DNA of 64,000 nucleotides. Origin: M0108 sp963841065 (lineage in GTDB: Bacteria; Pseudomonadota; Gammaproteobacteria; Chromatiales; Chromatiaceae). The notes beneath the pieces are model-generated. The model did no database searches. It saw only the letters and a list, made by a program, of their open reading frames with translations, and had not been told where the DNA came from. Shown one piece after another: positions 19,100 to 27,821 of this stretch (position 1 is its first letter; each line of letters opens with the position of its first letter). The stretch lies in contig CAWJBI010000031.1 of NCBI GenBank assembly GCA_963841065.1, forward strand, positions 186,001-250,000. Direction: 5' to 3'. The position numbers were made by a program, and so were the translations under genes.

Positions 19100-20074
19100 T
19101 CAATCCCTATTGCCTGAAAGGCTATCCCTGGACGGCGAGGTGAGGAGGCTGGCTACCACGGAGATCGCCAGGATGGCCCCCACGATACCCAGGGCGATGC
19201 CGATGGGAATCTTGTAGAAGTCGAGCAGTAGCATCTTCACGCCGATGAAGATGAGGATGAAGGCCAAGCCATATTTGAGGAGATGAAAGCGGTCCGCCAT
19301 GTCCGCCAGCAGGAAGTACATGGCCCTCAGCCCCAGGATGGCGAAGATGTTGGAGGTGAAGACGATGAAGGGGTCGCTGGTGACGGCAAAGATTGCCGGG
19401 ATGGAGTCAACCGCGAAGATGAGGTCCGTGACCTCCACCAGCACCAGGACCACGAAGAGGGGGGTGGCGTAGCGTACGCCTTGCTGGAAGACGAAGAATT
19501 GGTCGCCCTGGTAGGTCTCGGCGATCTTCATATGGCCCCGCATCCAGCGCAGGATGGGGTTCTGGTTGAGGTCGGGTACATGGCTGGCGAAGATCAGCAT
19601 CTTGACGCCGGTGAACAACAGGAAGGCGCCGAAGAGGTAAAGTATCCAGTGAAACTCCGCCAGGAGCAGGGCGCCGACGTAGATGAGCACGGCCCGCATG
19701 ACGATAGCCCCCAGCACACCGTAAAGGAGGACGCGCTTCTGGAGTTCGGGGGGAACGGCGAAGAAGCCGAAGAGGGTGATCCAGACGAAGACATTGTCCA
19801 CCGCCAGGGACTTCTCGATCAGGTAACCGGCCAGGAATTCCAGGGCCTTTTCGTTGGCGACCTCCCGGGAAAACTGGCCATCGAGGTACCACCAGAACCA
19901 GGCGCAGAAGGTGAGGGAGATCAGGATCCAGACCACCGACCAGGTAGCCGCTTCCTTAATGCTGACCCGGTGTGCCCCCTGGGTCTTGAGCACCAGGAAA
20001 TCGACGGCCAGCAGGGCGATTACCAGCAGGGTGAAGCTGAGATAGAGGAGGGGCGAGCCGACGGATTCGATCAT
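19100..20074 (-). CDS. TerC/Alx-family integral membrane protein
   Basis: Protein of 324 residues with about nine helices. Family signatures are AGYLIEKSLAVDNVFVWITLFGFF and VEVTDLIFAVDSIPAIFAVTSDPFIVFTSNIFAILGLRAMYF, whose conserved acidic residues (SLAVDN, EVTDLIFAVDS) line a proposed Mn2+/cation pathway. E. coli Alx is Mn2+- and pH-responsive through a leader RNA; no such leader is recognisable here. Its upstream region holds the remains of a toxin-antitoxin pair. Confidence 0.88.
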   Translation of the reverse strand: MIESVGSPLLYLSFTLLVIALLAVDFLVLKTQGAHRVSIKEAATWSVVWILISLTFCAWFWWYLDGQFSREVANEKALEFLAGYLIEKSLAVDNVFVWITLFGFFAVPPELQKRVLLYGVLGAIVMRAVLIYVGALLLAEFHWILYLFGAFLLFTGVKMLIFASHVPDLNQNPILRWMRGHMKIAETYQGDQFFVFQQGVRYATPLFVVLVLVEVTDLIFAVDSIPAIFAVTSDPFIVFTSNIFAILGLRAMYFLLADMADRFHLLKYGLAFILIFIGVKMLLLDFYKIPIGIALGIVGAILAISVVASLLTSPSRDSLSGNRD

Positions 20075-20169
20075 GGGTTACCCGCAAGAGTGGACAGGCT
20101 GGTTGTTATGGCGTGGACGATATCTGGGGGTGCGCCGGGGTATGGGCAAGAGGTACCGGTCGAGCAAGG

Positions 20170-20235
20170 CGTCTCGCGCTCCAGTCGCCAACTCGCCAGG
20201 CCCGTGCCGCCCAGCGCCACCGGCAAAGGCGTCAT
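20170..20235 (-). pseudogene. truncated RES-domain toxin (N-terminal remnant)
   Basis: Reading from the ATG at 20235: MTPLPVALGGTGLASWRLER, a good match to the start of RES-family (MbcT-like, NAD-degrading) toxins. Similarity stops after about 20 codons, and the NAD-binding RES core is missing. The ATG overlaps the TGA of the antitoxin remnant, as in intact xre-res operons. Confidence 0.55.
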
Positions 20236-20471
20236 GCGTAAACTCCGTAGTCCATGCGGGCAAGCAGCGTCTTGACCAGTTCCGTGCCCTCCGAGCTTTG
20301 CAGCGGATCGATCGGCCGGCGCTGATCGAGTCCCATGGCCGGAGACGCCAGCCAGCGCTCGGCGGCTTACCAGGAGCCGAGCATTTCGGCCGCCTGCTCG
20401 GTAACCGCCTCCAGCCGCAGCGTGCGGTCACTGGTGGTGTCATCTCGCACCTTCTCGGCGATGAGATGAAC
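20232..20471 (-). pseudogene. Xre/MbcA/ParS-type antitoxin remnant with in-frame stop
   Basis: A continuous frame with one internal TAA (20367-20369) reads EAVTEQAAEMLGSW-stop-AAERWLASPAMGLDQRRPIDPLQ and ends ELVKTLLARMDYGVYA. The 'P-x-x-x-L-x-x-x-x-P-x-D-x-L ... L-x-R-x-x-Y-G-V' pattern is the C-terminal toxin-binding domain of MbcA/ParS antitoxins. The N-terminal HTH half is not found. Together with the RES remnant this is a dead TA module. Confidence 0.6.
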
Positions 20472-20607
20472 CGAACATACCAGGTGCTACAACCCCGGAC
20501 AGATTAGCGGCTCTTTTCACGCTGCTTATGGGCCGTTGCGGTTGCGCGGTGAATAGATTGTAATGAGCGGCTTATAGCAACCTAGGCTAGCGGAGCGGGA
20601 GTAATCG

Positions 20608-20880
20608 ATGGGTATCAGTGGTATTGGCATGACGGAGTTGTTGGTCATTCTGGTGATCGTGATGCTGCTCTTTGGCACCAAACGGCTCAAGACCATCGGC
20701 TCTGATTTGGGTGGCGCAATCAAGGGCTTCCGTTCCGCCATGAGCGGTGCCGACGTGGAGGAAGAGGAATCGGCCAAGCGGCAAGAGGCGATTCAGCCCC
20801 CCCTTGCCAACAGCCCCCCGGCCAGCGCCACGGCGGCCCGGGATCAAGCGCCCAGGACGGGCGACGGGGATAAGGCCTGA
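20608..20880 (+). CDS. tatA: twin-arginine translocase subunit TatA
   Basis: Protein of 90 residues: short periplasmic N-terminus, one membrane helix (about 8-23, MTELLVILVIVMLLFG), the FG-T-K-R-L hinge, then an amphipathic helix SDLGGAIKGFRSAM and an acidic, disordered tail. This is TatA rather than TatB by helix and tail length. A GGAG-type site precedes the ATG at 20608. No tatB or tatC follows, so this is a separate tatA copy. Confidence 0.9.
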   Translation: MGISGIGMTELLVILVIVMLLFGTKRLKTIGSDLGGAIKGFRSAMSGADVEEEESAKRQEAIQPPLANSPPASATAARDQAPRTGDGDKA

Positions 20881-20960
20881 GGCCAGCCCTTTCGGCATAT
20901 TAAACCTCGAGCCGAGGCCACGGCATGGCTGAAGCTCCTTGTATCCGTGCGAGAGAATTA

Positions 20961-22868
20961 ATGATATTACCCGCCATGACGCCCCCCCTATCGGCTAGCC
21001 ACCCCGACTCCGGAAAACGGGGCCATCCTCACCCCTCCATCCCGCGCGGAGGCCTCTTGGTCGCGCTCCTGGGCCTACTACTCCTACCCGGCCTCCTGTT
21101 CGCCACCGAAGGTGGCTACCAGCCCAGCCTGATCCAGTTCTGTACCCCCGTGGAATTCATCCTCTTCGCGGTGACCCTGTTGGGCGTCGCCCTGTTCCAC
21201 AACCATACCCTTTTGGTCGCCTTGAGTGGGCTGACGGTCATTGTCGCCTTCAAGCTGATCTTTACGGGTTTCGCGGCCGGGCCGGGGTTGGGGGGGCTCG
21301 TCACTCATCTGGGGCACGAATGGGTGTTGCTCGCCAATCTGCTCGGGCTCTTGCTCGGCTTCGCCTTGCTAGCCCGCCATTTCGAGGACAGTCACATCCC
21401 CCAACTCTTGCCGCGTTTTCTGCCTGAGGGCTGGCTTGGCGGCTTTGTGTTGCTCATCATGATTTTCGTGCTGTCGAGCTTCCTGGACAACATTGCCGCC
21501 GCTCTCATCGGCGGCACCATTGCCGCCGGGGTCTTCCGCTACCGGGTCCACATCGGCTTTCTGGCCGCCATCGTCGCCGCCTCCAATGCCGGCGGTTCCG
21601 GCAGCGTGGTGGGGGACACGACCACGACCATGATGTGGATCTCCGGCGTTGCCCCCCTGGACGTCTTGCACGCCTATGTGGCGGCGGGCGTGGCCCTGGT
21701 GATCTTTGGCATCCCCGCGGCCATCCAGCAGCATCGCTATCAACCGGTCGTGCGGGATGTGCCGGAAGGGACACGAGTGGATTGGGCCCGGGTGGGGATC
21801 GTCGCCCTGATCCTGGTGATCGCCATCATCGCCAATGTCCTGGTCAATCTCCATTTCAAGGACCTGGCGGACAGTTTCCCCTTCCTCGGTGTGGCGGTGT
21901 GGGTCGTCATCCTCGCCACTCAAGGCATCCGCCGGCCGGAATGGAGCCTGATGCCGGAGACCATCAAGGGCAGTATCTTCCTCTTGTCCCTGGTGATGTG
22001 TGCCTCCATGATGCCCGTGGAGCGCCTCCCGCCCGCCTCCTGGTATTCGGCCCTGTCCCTGGGCTTCGTGTCAGCGGTCTTCGACAATATTCCACTGACC
22101 GCCCTGGCGCTCAAGCAGGGTGGTTTTGATTGGGGCATGTTGGCCTACGCGGTGGGCTTCGGCGGATCCATGATCTGGTTTGGCAGCTCCGCGGGCGTGG
22201 CACTCTCCAATCTCTATCCCCAGGCCAAATCGGTCGGGGCCTGGCTAACCCACGGCTGGCACGTGACTCTGGCCTATGTCATCGGTTTCCTGGCCTTGAT
22301 GCTGACCCTGGGGTGGCAACCTCACTGCCCCCACCACGCCAGCCGAGGCAGGTGGCCGGATTGGACAGGCGGTCGGGTCCTGCCAACTCCTCCCAGCAAT
22401 CACCAGCCCCCAGGGCGCTTCCTCGGAGTGTTGAACCCCATGAAATGCTTGTTACCGGTTGACGGATCCGAGAGCTCGACGCGGGCCATCGAGCATGTCC
22501 TCAAGCTTATCCACCCGGAGGCCCCCCCGGAGATCTATCTGCTCCACGTGCGCCCCCCCATCGAATCCTGGGAGGTGCGTCGCTTCCTCACCGCCGAGGA
22601 GATCGCCGACATGCAGCGGCACGAGGGGGAGGAGGAACTACGGGCCTGCCGTGCCCTGCTCGATGCCGCCGGCATCCCCTACCGCTATGAGGTGTTGGTC
22701 GGTGACGGCCAGGTGGCCGAGGCCATCACCCACTACGCCGAGGAGCATGGCTGCGATTTCATTGTCATGGGCACCCATGGCCGGACCGGGCTCAAGCACC
22801 TCCTCATGGGTTCGGTGGCCACCGACGTCATCCATGGCACCAAGATACCGGTGACCCTCGTCAAATAG
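20961..22868 (+). CDS. NhaD/CitM-like ion transporter continuous with a C-terminal UspA domain
   Basis: One uninterrupted frame. The first roughly 480 residues form a multi-helix ion/citrate-type (IT superfamily) transporter with the paired motifs FVLSSFLDNIAAALIGG and GFVSAVFDNIPLTALAL, and AASNAGGSGSVVGDTTTTMMW, which resemble sodium:proton antiporter NhaD/ArsB-type pore loops. A Pro/Gly-rich stretch of about 50 residues with no helix (22320-22440) leads into a universal stress protein domain. An ATG at 22441 could start the UspA part alone, so either a genuine fusion or two genes whose separating stop was lost is possible. The start is uncertain among ATGs at 20925, 20961 and 20976; 20961 has GAGAGA upstream. 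Confidence 0.75.
   Translation: MILPAMTPPLSASHPDSGKRGHPHPSIPRGGLLVALLGLLLLPGLLFATEGGYQPSLIQFCTPVEFILFAVTLLGVALFHNHTLLVALSGLTVIVAFKLIFTGFAAGPGLGGLVTHLGHEWVLLANLLGLLLGFALLARHFEDSHIPQLLPRFLPEGWLGGFVLLIMIFVLSSFLDNIAAALIGGTIAAGVFRYRVHIGFLAAIVAASNAGGSGSVVGDTTTTMMWISGVAPLDVLHAYVAAGVALVIFGIPAAIQQHRYQPVVRDVPEGTRVDWARVGIVALILVIAIIANVLVNLHFKDLADSFPFLGVAVWVVILATQGIRRPEWSLMPETIKGSIFLLSLVMCASMMPVERLPPASWYSALSLGFVSAVFDNIPLTALALKQGGFDWGMLAYAVGFGGSMIWFGSSAGVALSNLYPQAKSVGAWLTHGWHVTLAYVIGFLALMLTLGWQPHCPHHASRGRWPDWTGGRVLPTPPSNHQPPGRFLGVLNPMKCLLPVDGSESSTRAIEHVLKLIHPEAPPEIYLLHVRPPIESWEVRRFLTAEEIADMQRHEGEEELRACRALLDAAGIPYRYEVLVGDGQVAEAITHYAEEHGCDFIVMGTHGRTGLKHLLMGSVATDVIHGTKIPVTLVK
22441..22868 (+). other. UspA domain (possible separate gene) in the same frame as the transporter
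   Basis: MKCLLPVDGSESSTRAIEHV is a standard universal-stress-protein start, and GTHGRTGLKHLLMGSVATDV is the nucleotide-binding G-x2-G-x9-GS loop, so it should bind ATP. Length about 142 residues, the normal length of a free-standing UspA protein. A GGAG lies about 13 bases before the ATG, too far to be a strong ribosome site. Confidence 0.8.
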
Positions 22869-22892
22869 TGGGTGCTTGCCGAGTCAGTGGCT

Positions 22893-24767
22893 TCAGATTT
22901 CTACCTGGGTTCCCAGTTCCACCACGAGATTGCTGGGAATACGGAAGAATTCGGTGGCGCTTTGGGCGTTGCGTAGCATCCAAATGAAAAACAGGGTCCG
23001 CCACAGCGTCATCGGAGGCCTCATCTTGGGCAGCACCACCTCTCTGCTCAAGAAGAACGAGGTATGGTGAAGGTTGATGGCGAGACCCTGCTCGCCGCAC
23101 CCCTCAAGCGCCTTGGGAATGTTTGGCTGTTCCATGAAGCCATAGCTCATGAATACCCGGTAGAAATGCTGGCCCAGATCGATGACTTTGATGCGTTCCT
23201 GGGCCGCCACATAGGGCACTTCGGCGGTTTGGACGGTGACCAGCACATTGCGGTCATGCAGCACCTCGTTGTGCTTGAGGTTGTGCAGCAGGGCCGAAGG
23301 CACGCCCTCGGACCGGCTGGTCAAATAGACGGCGGTTCGGCTCACCCGCTTGATGGGTGACATGCCGATGGAAGCAATGAACTGGTCGAGAGGCATGGTC
23401 AGGTTGCCCATTTCCCGGAGCAGGAGTTGCCGGCCCAACCTCCAAGTCGTCAGGGTACTGAAGGATGCCACCGCCACGAGAATGGGGAACCAGCCCCCTT
23501 GCAGCAACTTGATGGCGTTGGCGGAAAAGTAGGCGAAGTCGATCATCAGCAGTGCCCCGAGCAGGGGCGCGGCCAGCCAGGGATTCCAGCGCCAGGCGAG
23601 GAAGACAACGAATGACACCAGAATGGTGTCGATCATCATGGTGCCGGTCACCGCGATGCCATAGGCCGCAGCCAGGTTGCTGGAGGACTGGAAGCCGAAA
23701 ACCAGAGCCATGACCGCCACATAGATGGTCCAGTTGGTGAAGGGCACGTAAATTTGGCCCGACTCTCGATCCGAGGTGTGGACGATCCTCATCCGCGGCA
23801 GATAGCCGAGTTGCACCGCCTGCCGGGCCACCGAGAAGGCGCCCGAGATCACCGCTTGCGAGGCAATCACGGTCGCCGCCGTGGCCAACACCACCATGGG
23901 GATCAAGGCCCATTCGGGCGCCAATAGATAAAAGGGACTCTGAATGGCGGTGGGGTCCGTGAGCAGCAGGGCACCCTGGCCGTAATAGTTGAGAACCAGG
24001 GCGGGCAGGACGAATCCGAACCAGGCGGCGCGGATCGGGAATTTACCAAAATGGCCCATGTCGGTGTACAGCGCCTCGCCCCCCGTCACCGCCAGGACCA
24101 CCGCCCCCAGCGCCAGGAAGCTTTCACCGGGGTGGCCGACCAGGAATCCCAAGGCGTAAATCGGATTGAGCGCGATCAGTACGGCGGGGGCTTGCCAGAT
24201 GTTGATCAAACCCAAGAGTGCCAGGATGCCAAACCAGACGGTCATGATCGGGCCGAAAAATCTGCCGACCGTGCCTGTGCCATGGCGTTGGATCCAGAAG
24301 AGGCCGGTGAGTACCACAGCGGTAACCGGGAGGACGTACTCCTTGAGCTGCGGGGCAATGACTTCAAGTCCTTCGACCGCGCTCAGCACCGAAATAGCGG
24401 GGGTGATCATGCTGTCCCCGTAAAACAAGGCGGCGGCGAAGATACCCAGCATGGTCACGAACCAGGTGGCCCGGGAGTTTCGGGTCAATTCCGTGACACG
24501 CGCGAGCAGGGCCAAGCTGCCCCCTTCCCCGTGATTGTCGGCGCGCATGATGATGGCCACATACTTGAGGGACACCAACGCCATGATGGTCCAGAAGATC
24601 AACGACAAGACGCCAAGGATACTGGCGGGGTCTACCGTCATGGGGTGATGCCCCGCGAAGGTTTCCTTGAGGGCGTAGAGGGGGCTGGTGCCGATATCAC
24701 CAAAGACGACGCCGATGGTGCCGAGGATCAGCGCCGAGGAACTACTCTTGTGCTCATTAGCGGACAT
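22893..24767 (-). CDS. kup: low-affinity potassium transporter Kup
   Basis: Protein of 624 residues, the normal Kup length (E. coli 622). It opens LGTIGVVFGDIGTSPLYALKE, the Kup signature, and continues with DNHGEGGSLALLARV, GDSMITPAISVLSAVEG and the 12-helix core; the last ~160 residues are the cytoplasmic domain. It takes up K+ with protons. AT-rich sequence just upstream (ATATTATTCG region, 24775-24800) is a plausible promoter in the divergent gap to the MFS gene. Confidence 0.93.
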   Translation of the reverse strand: MSANEHKSSSSALILGTIGVVFGDIGTSPLYALKETFAGHHPMTVDPASILGVLSLIFWTIMALVSLKYVAIIMRADNHGEGGSLALLARVTELTRNSRATWFVTMLGIFAAALFYGDSMITPAISVLSAVEGLEVIAPQLKEYVLPVTAVVLTGLFWIQRHGTGTVGRFFGPIMTVWFGILALLGLINIWQAPAVLIALNPIYALGFLVGHPGESFLALGAVVLAVTGGEALYTDMGHFGKFPIRAAWFGFVLPALVLNYYGQGALLLTDPTAIQSPFYLLAPEWALIPMVVLATAATVIASQAVISGAFSVARQAVQLGYLPRMRIVHTSDRESGQIYVPFTNWTIYVAVMALVFGFQSSSNLAAAYGIAVTGTMMIDTILVSFVVFLAWRWNPWLAAPLLGALLMIDFAYFSANAIKLLQGGWFPILVAVASFSTLTTWRLGRQLLLREMGNLTMPLDQFIASIGMSPIKRVSRTAVYLTSRSEGVPSALLHNLKHNEVLHDRNVLVTVQTAEVPYVAAQERIKVIDLGQHFYRVFMSYGFMEQPNIPKALEGCGEQGLAINLHHTSFFLSREVVLPKMRPPMTLWRTLFFIWMLRNAQSATEFFRIPSNLVVELGTQVEI

Positions 24768-25018
24768 TTATACTTTCTTTATATTATTCGTGGGGTTAAT
24801 GTCGAACTGGTAAGGGTACTACCAGACCGAGGTGGAATGCTATCCGGGCTTGAATGCGAGGCATGGCCATGTCTCCCTGGTGCTATCTGGCATAGGGTAT
24901 CCTCGGTCCGGTGGCCCTAATCCTCGGCTTGACCTAGACTGTCCCCTGGCGGGCCCCTCCAAGGCTGAATGACCGCTGGCCCGCCCTCTCCATTGCCTCC
25001 TTCTGATTGGGAACGACC

Positions 25019-26410
25019 TTGGCCACCAACGAATTCGAGACGCCGCGCCACCGCATCATTATTGCCAGCACCGTTGGCACCACCATCGAGTTCTTCGACT
25101 TTTACATCTACGCGACGGCGGCGGTATCGGTCTTTCCCCTGCTATTTTTTCCGGCGGGGGAGGGCAGCACGGCGCTCTTGGCCTCCATGGCGACCTTTGG
25201 CGTTGCCTTTGTGGCGCGTCCCATCGGCTCGCTCCTCTTCGGTCATTTTGGCGATCGGGCCGGCCGCAAGGCGACCCTCCTGGGCTCCCTGCTCCTCATG
25301 GGCTTGGCGACCTTTGCTATCGGCCTCTTGCCGACCTATCACCAGATCGGCTTGTTCGCCCCCGCCTTGCTGGCCCTGCTGCGCTTCTGCCAGGGTCTGG
25401 GGCTCGGCGGTGAATGGTCCGGGGCGGCCCTGCTGGCTACGGAAACCGCCGAAAAGGGTAAACGGGCCCAGGCGGCGATGTGGCCCCAACTCGGCGCCCC
25501 CTTCGGCTTCATTCTTGCCAATGGTTTCTTCCTGCTCCTGACATTTTGGTTTCAGTACGATTCCAAGGCGACCAGCCTGGAAGACCCCTTCCTGGTCTGG
25601 GGCTGGCGCATTCCCTTCCTGCTCTCCATTCTTATGGTGCTGGTGGGACTTTACGTGCGGCTCAAGTTGCGGGAGACGCCGGTCTTTGCCCACGCCGTCG
25701 AACGTGGTGAAAAACTCAAGTTTCCCTTGGTAAAACTCTTTCGTCATGATTACAAGGAGTTGATTCTTGGCACCTTCATCATGCTCGCCACCTATGGGCT
25801 CTTCTATCTGATGACCACCTGGATCCTGTCCTACGCGATCGGGAGCGTAAGGTTGGGGTTTCTCGGCATTGGCTATCGTGATTTCCTCATCCTGCAGCTC
25901 ATTTCGGTACTCTGGTTCGCGGCCATGATCCCCCTCTCGGGACGCCTCGCCGATCGTTTTGGCCGCCGCGCCTTTCTGCTGGTGGTAACGGCCGGCATCA
26001 TCCTCTTTGGTTTCTCCTTCGGTTGGTTCCTGGCCCCCGAGGTCATGCGCACGGGCCTGGAGGCCAATCAATGGCTCATGTTGACCTTTCTGAGTATCGG
26101 CATGGCGCTGATGGGGCTGACTTTTGGCCCCATGTCCGCCTTGCTGCCCGAGCTGTTTCCGACCAATCGCCGTTATAGCGGCTCCGGGGTTGCCTACAAT
26201 TTCTCCTCCATCCTGGGCGCCGCCCTGACCCCCTTCGTCGCCGCCTGGCTGGCCCGGGACCATGGCGCCGGGGCCGTCGGTCTCTATCTGGTCATGCTCG
26301 CGAGCATGACCTTCATCGCCCTCCTGCTCAGCAAGGAAACCCAGCATCGCGACCTGCATACCATGGAGGATGAGGCGACCAGGGCCGGCATCGAGTGCAC
26401 CTCGCCTTGA
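25019..26410 (+). CDS. MFS transporter, metabolite:H+ symporter (MHS) type
   Basis: Protein of about 463 residues with 12 helices. IIIASTVGTTIEFFDFYIYATAA is the MHS-family (ProP, ShiA, KgtP-like) first helix; the loop 2-3 motif is GHFGDRAGRKATLL and its repeat is GRLADRFGRRAFL. RFCQGLGLGGEWSGAALLATE is also typical of the group. It likely imports an organic acid or osmolyte. No ATG fits: a TTG at 25019 (ATNEFETP) or 25007 is the start. Divergent from kup across about 250 bases. Confidence 0.85.
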   Translation: MATNEFETPRHRIIIASTVGTTIEFFDFYIYATAAVSVFPLLFFPAGEGSTALLASMATFGVAFVARPIGSLLFGHFGDRAGRKATLLGSLLLMGLATFAIGLLPTYHQIGLFAPALLALLRFCQGLGLGGEWSGAALLATETAEKGKRAQAAMWPQLGAPFGFILANGFFLLLTFWFQYDSKATSLEDPFLVWGWRIPFLLSILMVLVGLYVRLKLRETPVFAHAVERGEKLKFPLVKLFRHDYKELILGTFIMLATYGLFYLMTTWILSYAIGSVRLGFLGIGYRDFLILQLISVLWFAAMIPLSGRLADRFGRRAFLLVVTAGIILFGFSFGWFLAPEVMRTGLEANQWLMLTFLSIGMALMGLTFGPMSALLPELFPTNRRYSGSGVAYNFSSILGAALTPFVAAWLARDHGAGAVGLYLVMLASMTFIALLLSKETQHRDLHTMEDEATRAGIECTSP

Positions 26411-26566
26411 TGGCAAGAACACCTGCGTCCCTGGCGACTGCTTTCCGGGTTAGGACACAGGCAGGAAGACCTGGCCAGTGGGCAGGCGTCGCAAGATCAT
26501 CAGAATCATCCGCCCGCGGGTCCTGGATCGGCTAAAATGCCATGTTTTCTCGGCCCGGAGGCTAGC

Positions 26567-27665
26567 ATGCAGGACATCAATCCCATCGTGGGCGCAATCA
26601 ATGACCTCAAGGGCCGCGTAGCGTCCCTTAGGGGGTATCTTTGACTATGAAAACAAGCAGGAGCGCCTGACCGAGGTCCGGCTGGAACTCGAGGACCCCA
26701 AGGTCTGGAATGATCCGGAGCGGGCCCAAACCCTGGGCCGGGAGCGGGCGGGGCTGGAACTGGTGGTCGAGACCATCGACCGCATGGAGGCCGGCCTCGC
26801 CGACGCCACCGACCTGTTGGCCATGGCGGTGGACGAGGGCGACGAGGCAACGGTGGACTCGGTGGCGGCCGATCTGGTTGACTTCGAGCGCCAGGTGGCG
26901 AACCTGGAGTTCCGGCGCATGTTCGCGGGGCCCATGGACGCCAACAATGCCTTTCTCGACGTCCAGTCCGGTTCCGGCGGCACCGAGGCCCAGGACTGGG
27001 CGGAGATGCTCTTGCGCATGTACCTGCGCTGGGGCGAGCGCCGCGGCTTCAAGACGGACCTGATGGAGGTCTCGCCCGGCGAGGTTGCCGGCATCAAGTC
27101 CGCCACCATCCGCTTCGAGGGCGATTACGCCTTTGGCTGGCTCCGCACCGAGACGGGCGTACACCGCCTGGTGCGCAAGTCCCCCTTCGACTCCGGCAAT
27201 CGGCGCCATACCTCCTTCGCCGCCGTCTTCGTCTCGCCGGAGATCGACGACACGGTGCAGATCGACATCAATCCCGCGGACCTGCGCGTGGATGTCTATC
27301 GGGCCAGCGGTGCCGGTGGCCAGCACGTCAACCGCACCGAATCCGCCGTGCGCCTGACCCATCTGCCCACGGGTCTGGTCACCCAGTGTCAGAACGACCG
27401 CTCCCAGCACAAGAACAAGGATCAGGCCATGAAACAACTCAAGGCCAAGCTCTATGAACTGGAGATGCAAAAGCGGCGCGAGACGCAGCAGGCGGTCGAG
27501 GACACCAAATCCGATATCGGCTGGGGCAGCCAGATCCGCTCCTATGTCCTCGACCAATCGCGGATCAAGGACTTGCGCACCAACCTGGAAACCGCCAACA
27601 CCCAGGCCGTGCTCGACGGCAATCTCGATCCCTTCATCGAGGCCAGTCTGAAGAGCGGTTTTTGA
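26567..27665 (+). CDS. prfB: peptide chain release factor 2 with programmed +1 frameshift
   Basis: RF2, about 365 residues, releases peptides at UGA/UAA. The first 25 codons run from the ATG at 26567 to CTT-TGA at 26639-26644; the protein continues in the +1 frame from GAC at 26643. The PrfB core is clear: the GGQ loop is in ASGAGGQHVNRTESAVRLTHLP, and the codon-recognition region reads RLVRKSPFDSGNRRHTSF. A GGAG lies upstream of the ATG. No lysS follows directly; lysS is about 4.5 kb downstream. Confidence 0.96.
26630..26645 (+). promoter_or_regulatory. prfB autoregulatory +1 frameshift site
   Basis: AGGGGGTATCTTTGAC: an internal Shine-Dalgarno-like AGGGGG, spacer TAT, slippery CTT and in-frame TGA as codon 26, the same position as in E. 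coli. When RF2 is scarce, slow termination at TGA favours the shift, giving negative feedback. Confidence 0.95.
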
Positions 27666-27821
27666 CCCTCTGGGTCGTGGCCGGCATCCTCGGGGCGGGA
27701 ATGCCTAAGCGCAGGACCTCCGGGATCAAGTCTCCCGCGTCATCAGCATTATTATCGCCTTGTCATCGAAGGGATGTCGTTCAGGCCCCGCGCCAGTCGG
27801 GGCCAGCATGGGAGAACCCGC

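Noticed and set aside
20075..20260. yybP-ykoY (manganese) riboswitch leader for the TerC/Alx gene
   Set aside because: No conserved riboswitch core could be found on the minus strand; the region instead reads as the start of a RES toxin.
25142..26422. 426-codon minus-strand open frame opposite the MFS transporter
   Set aside because: Gln/Glu/Gly-rich shadow; the plus strand encodes a well-conserved MHS permease.
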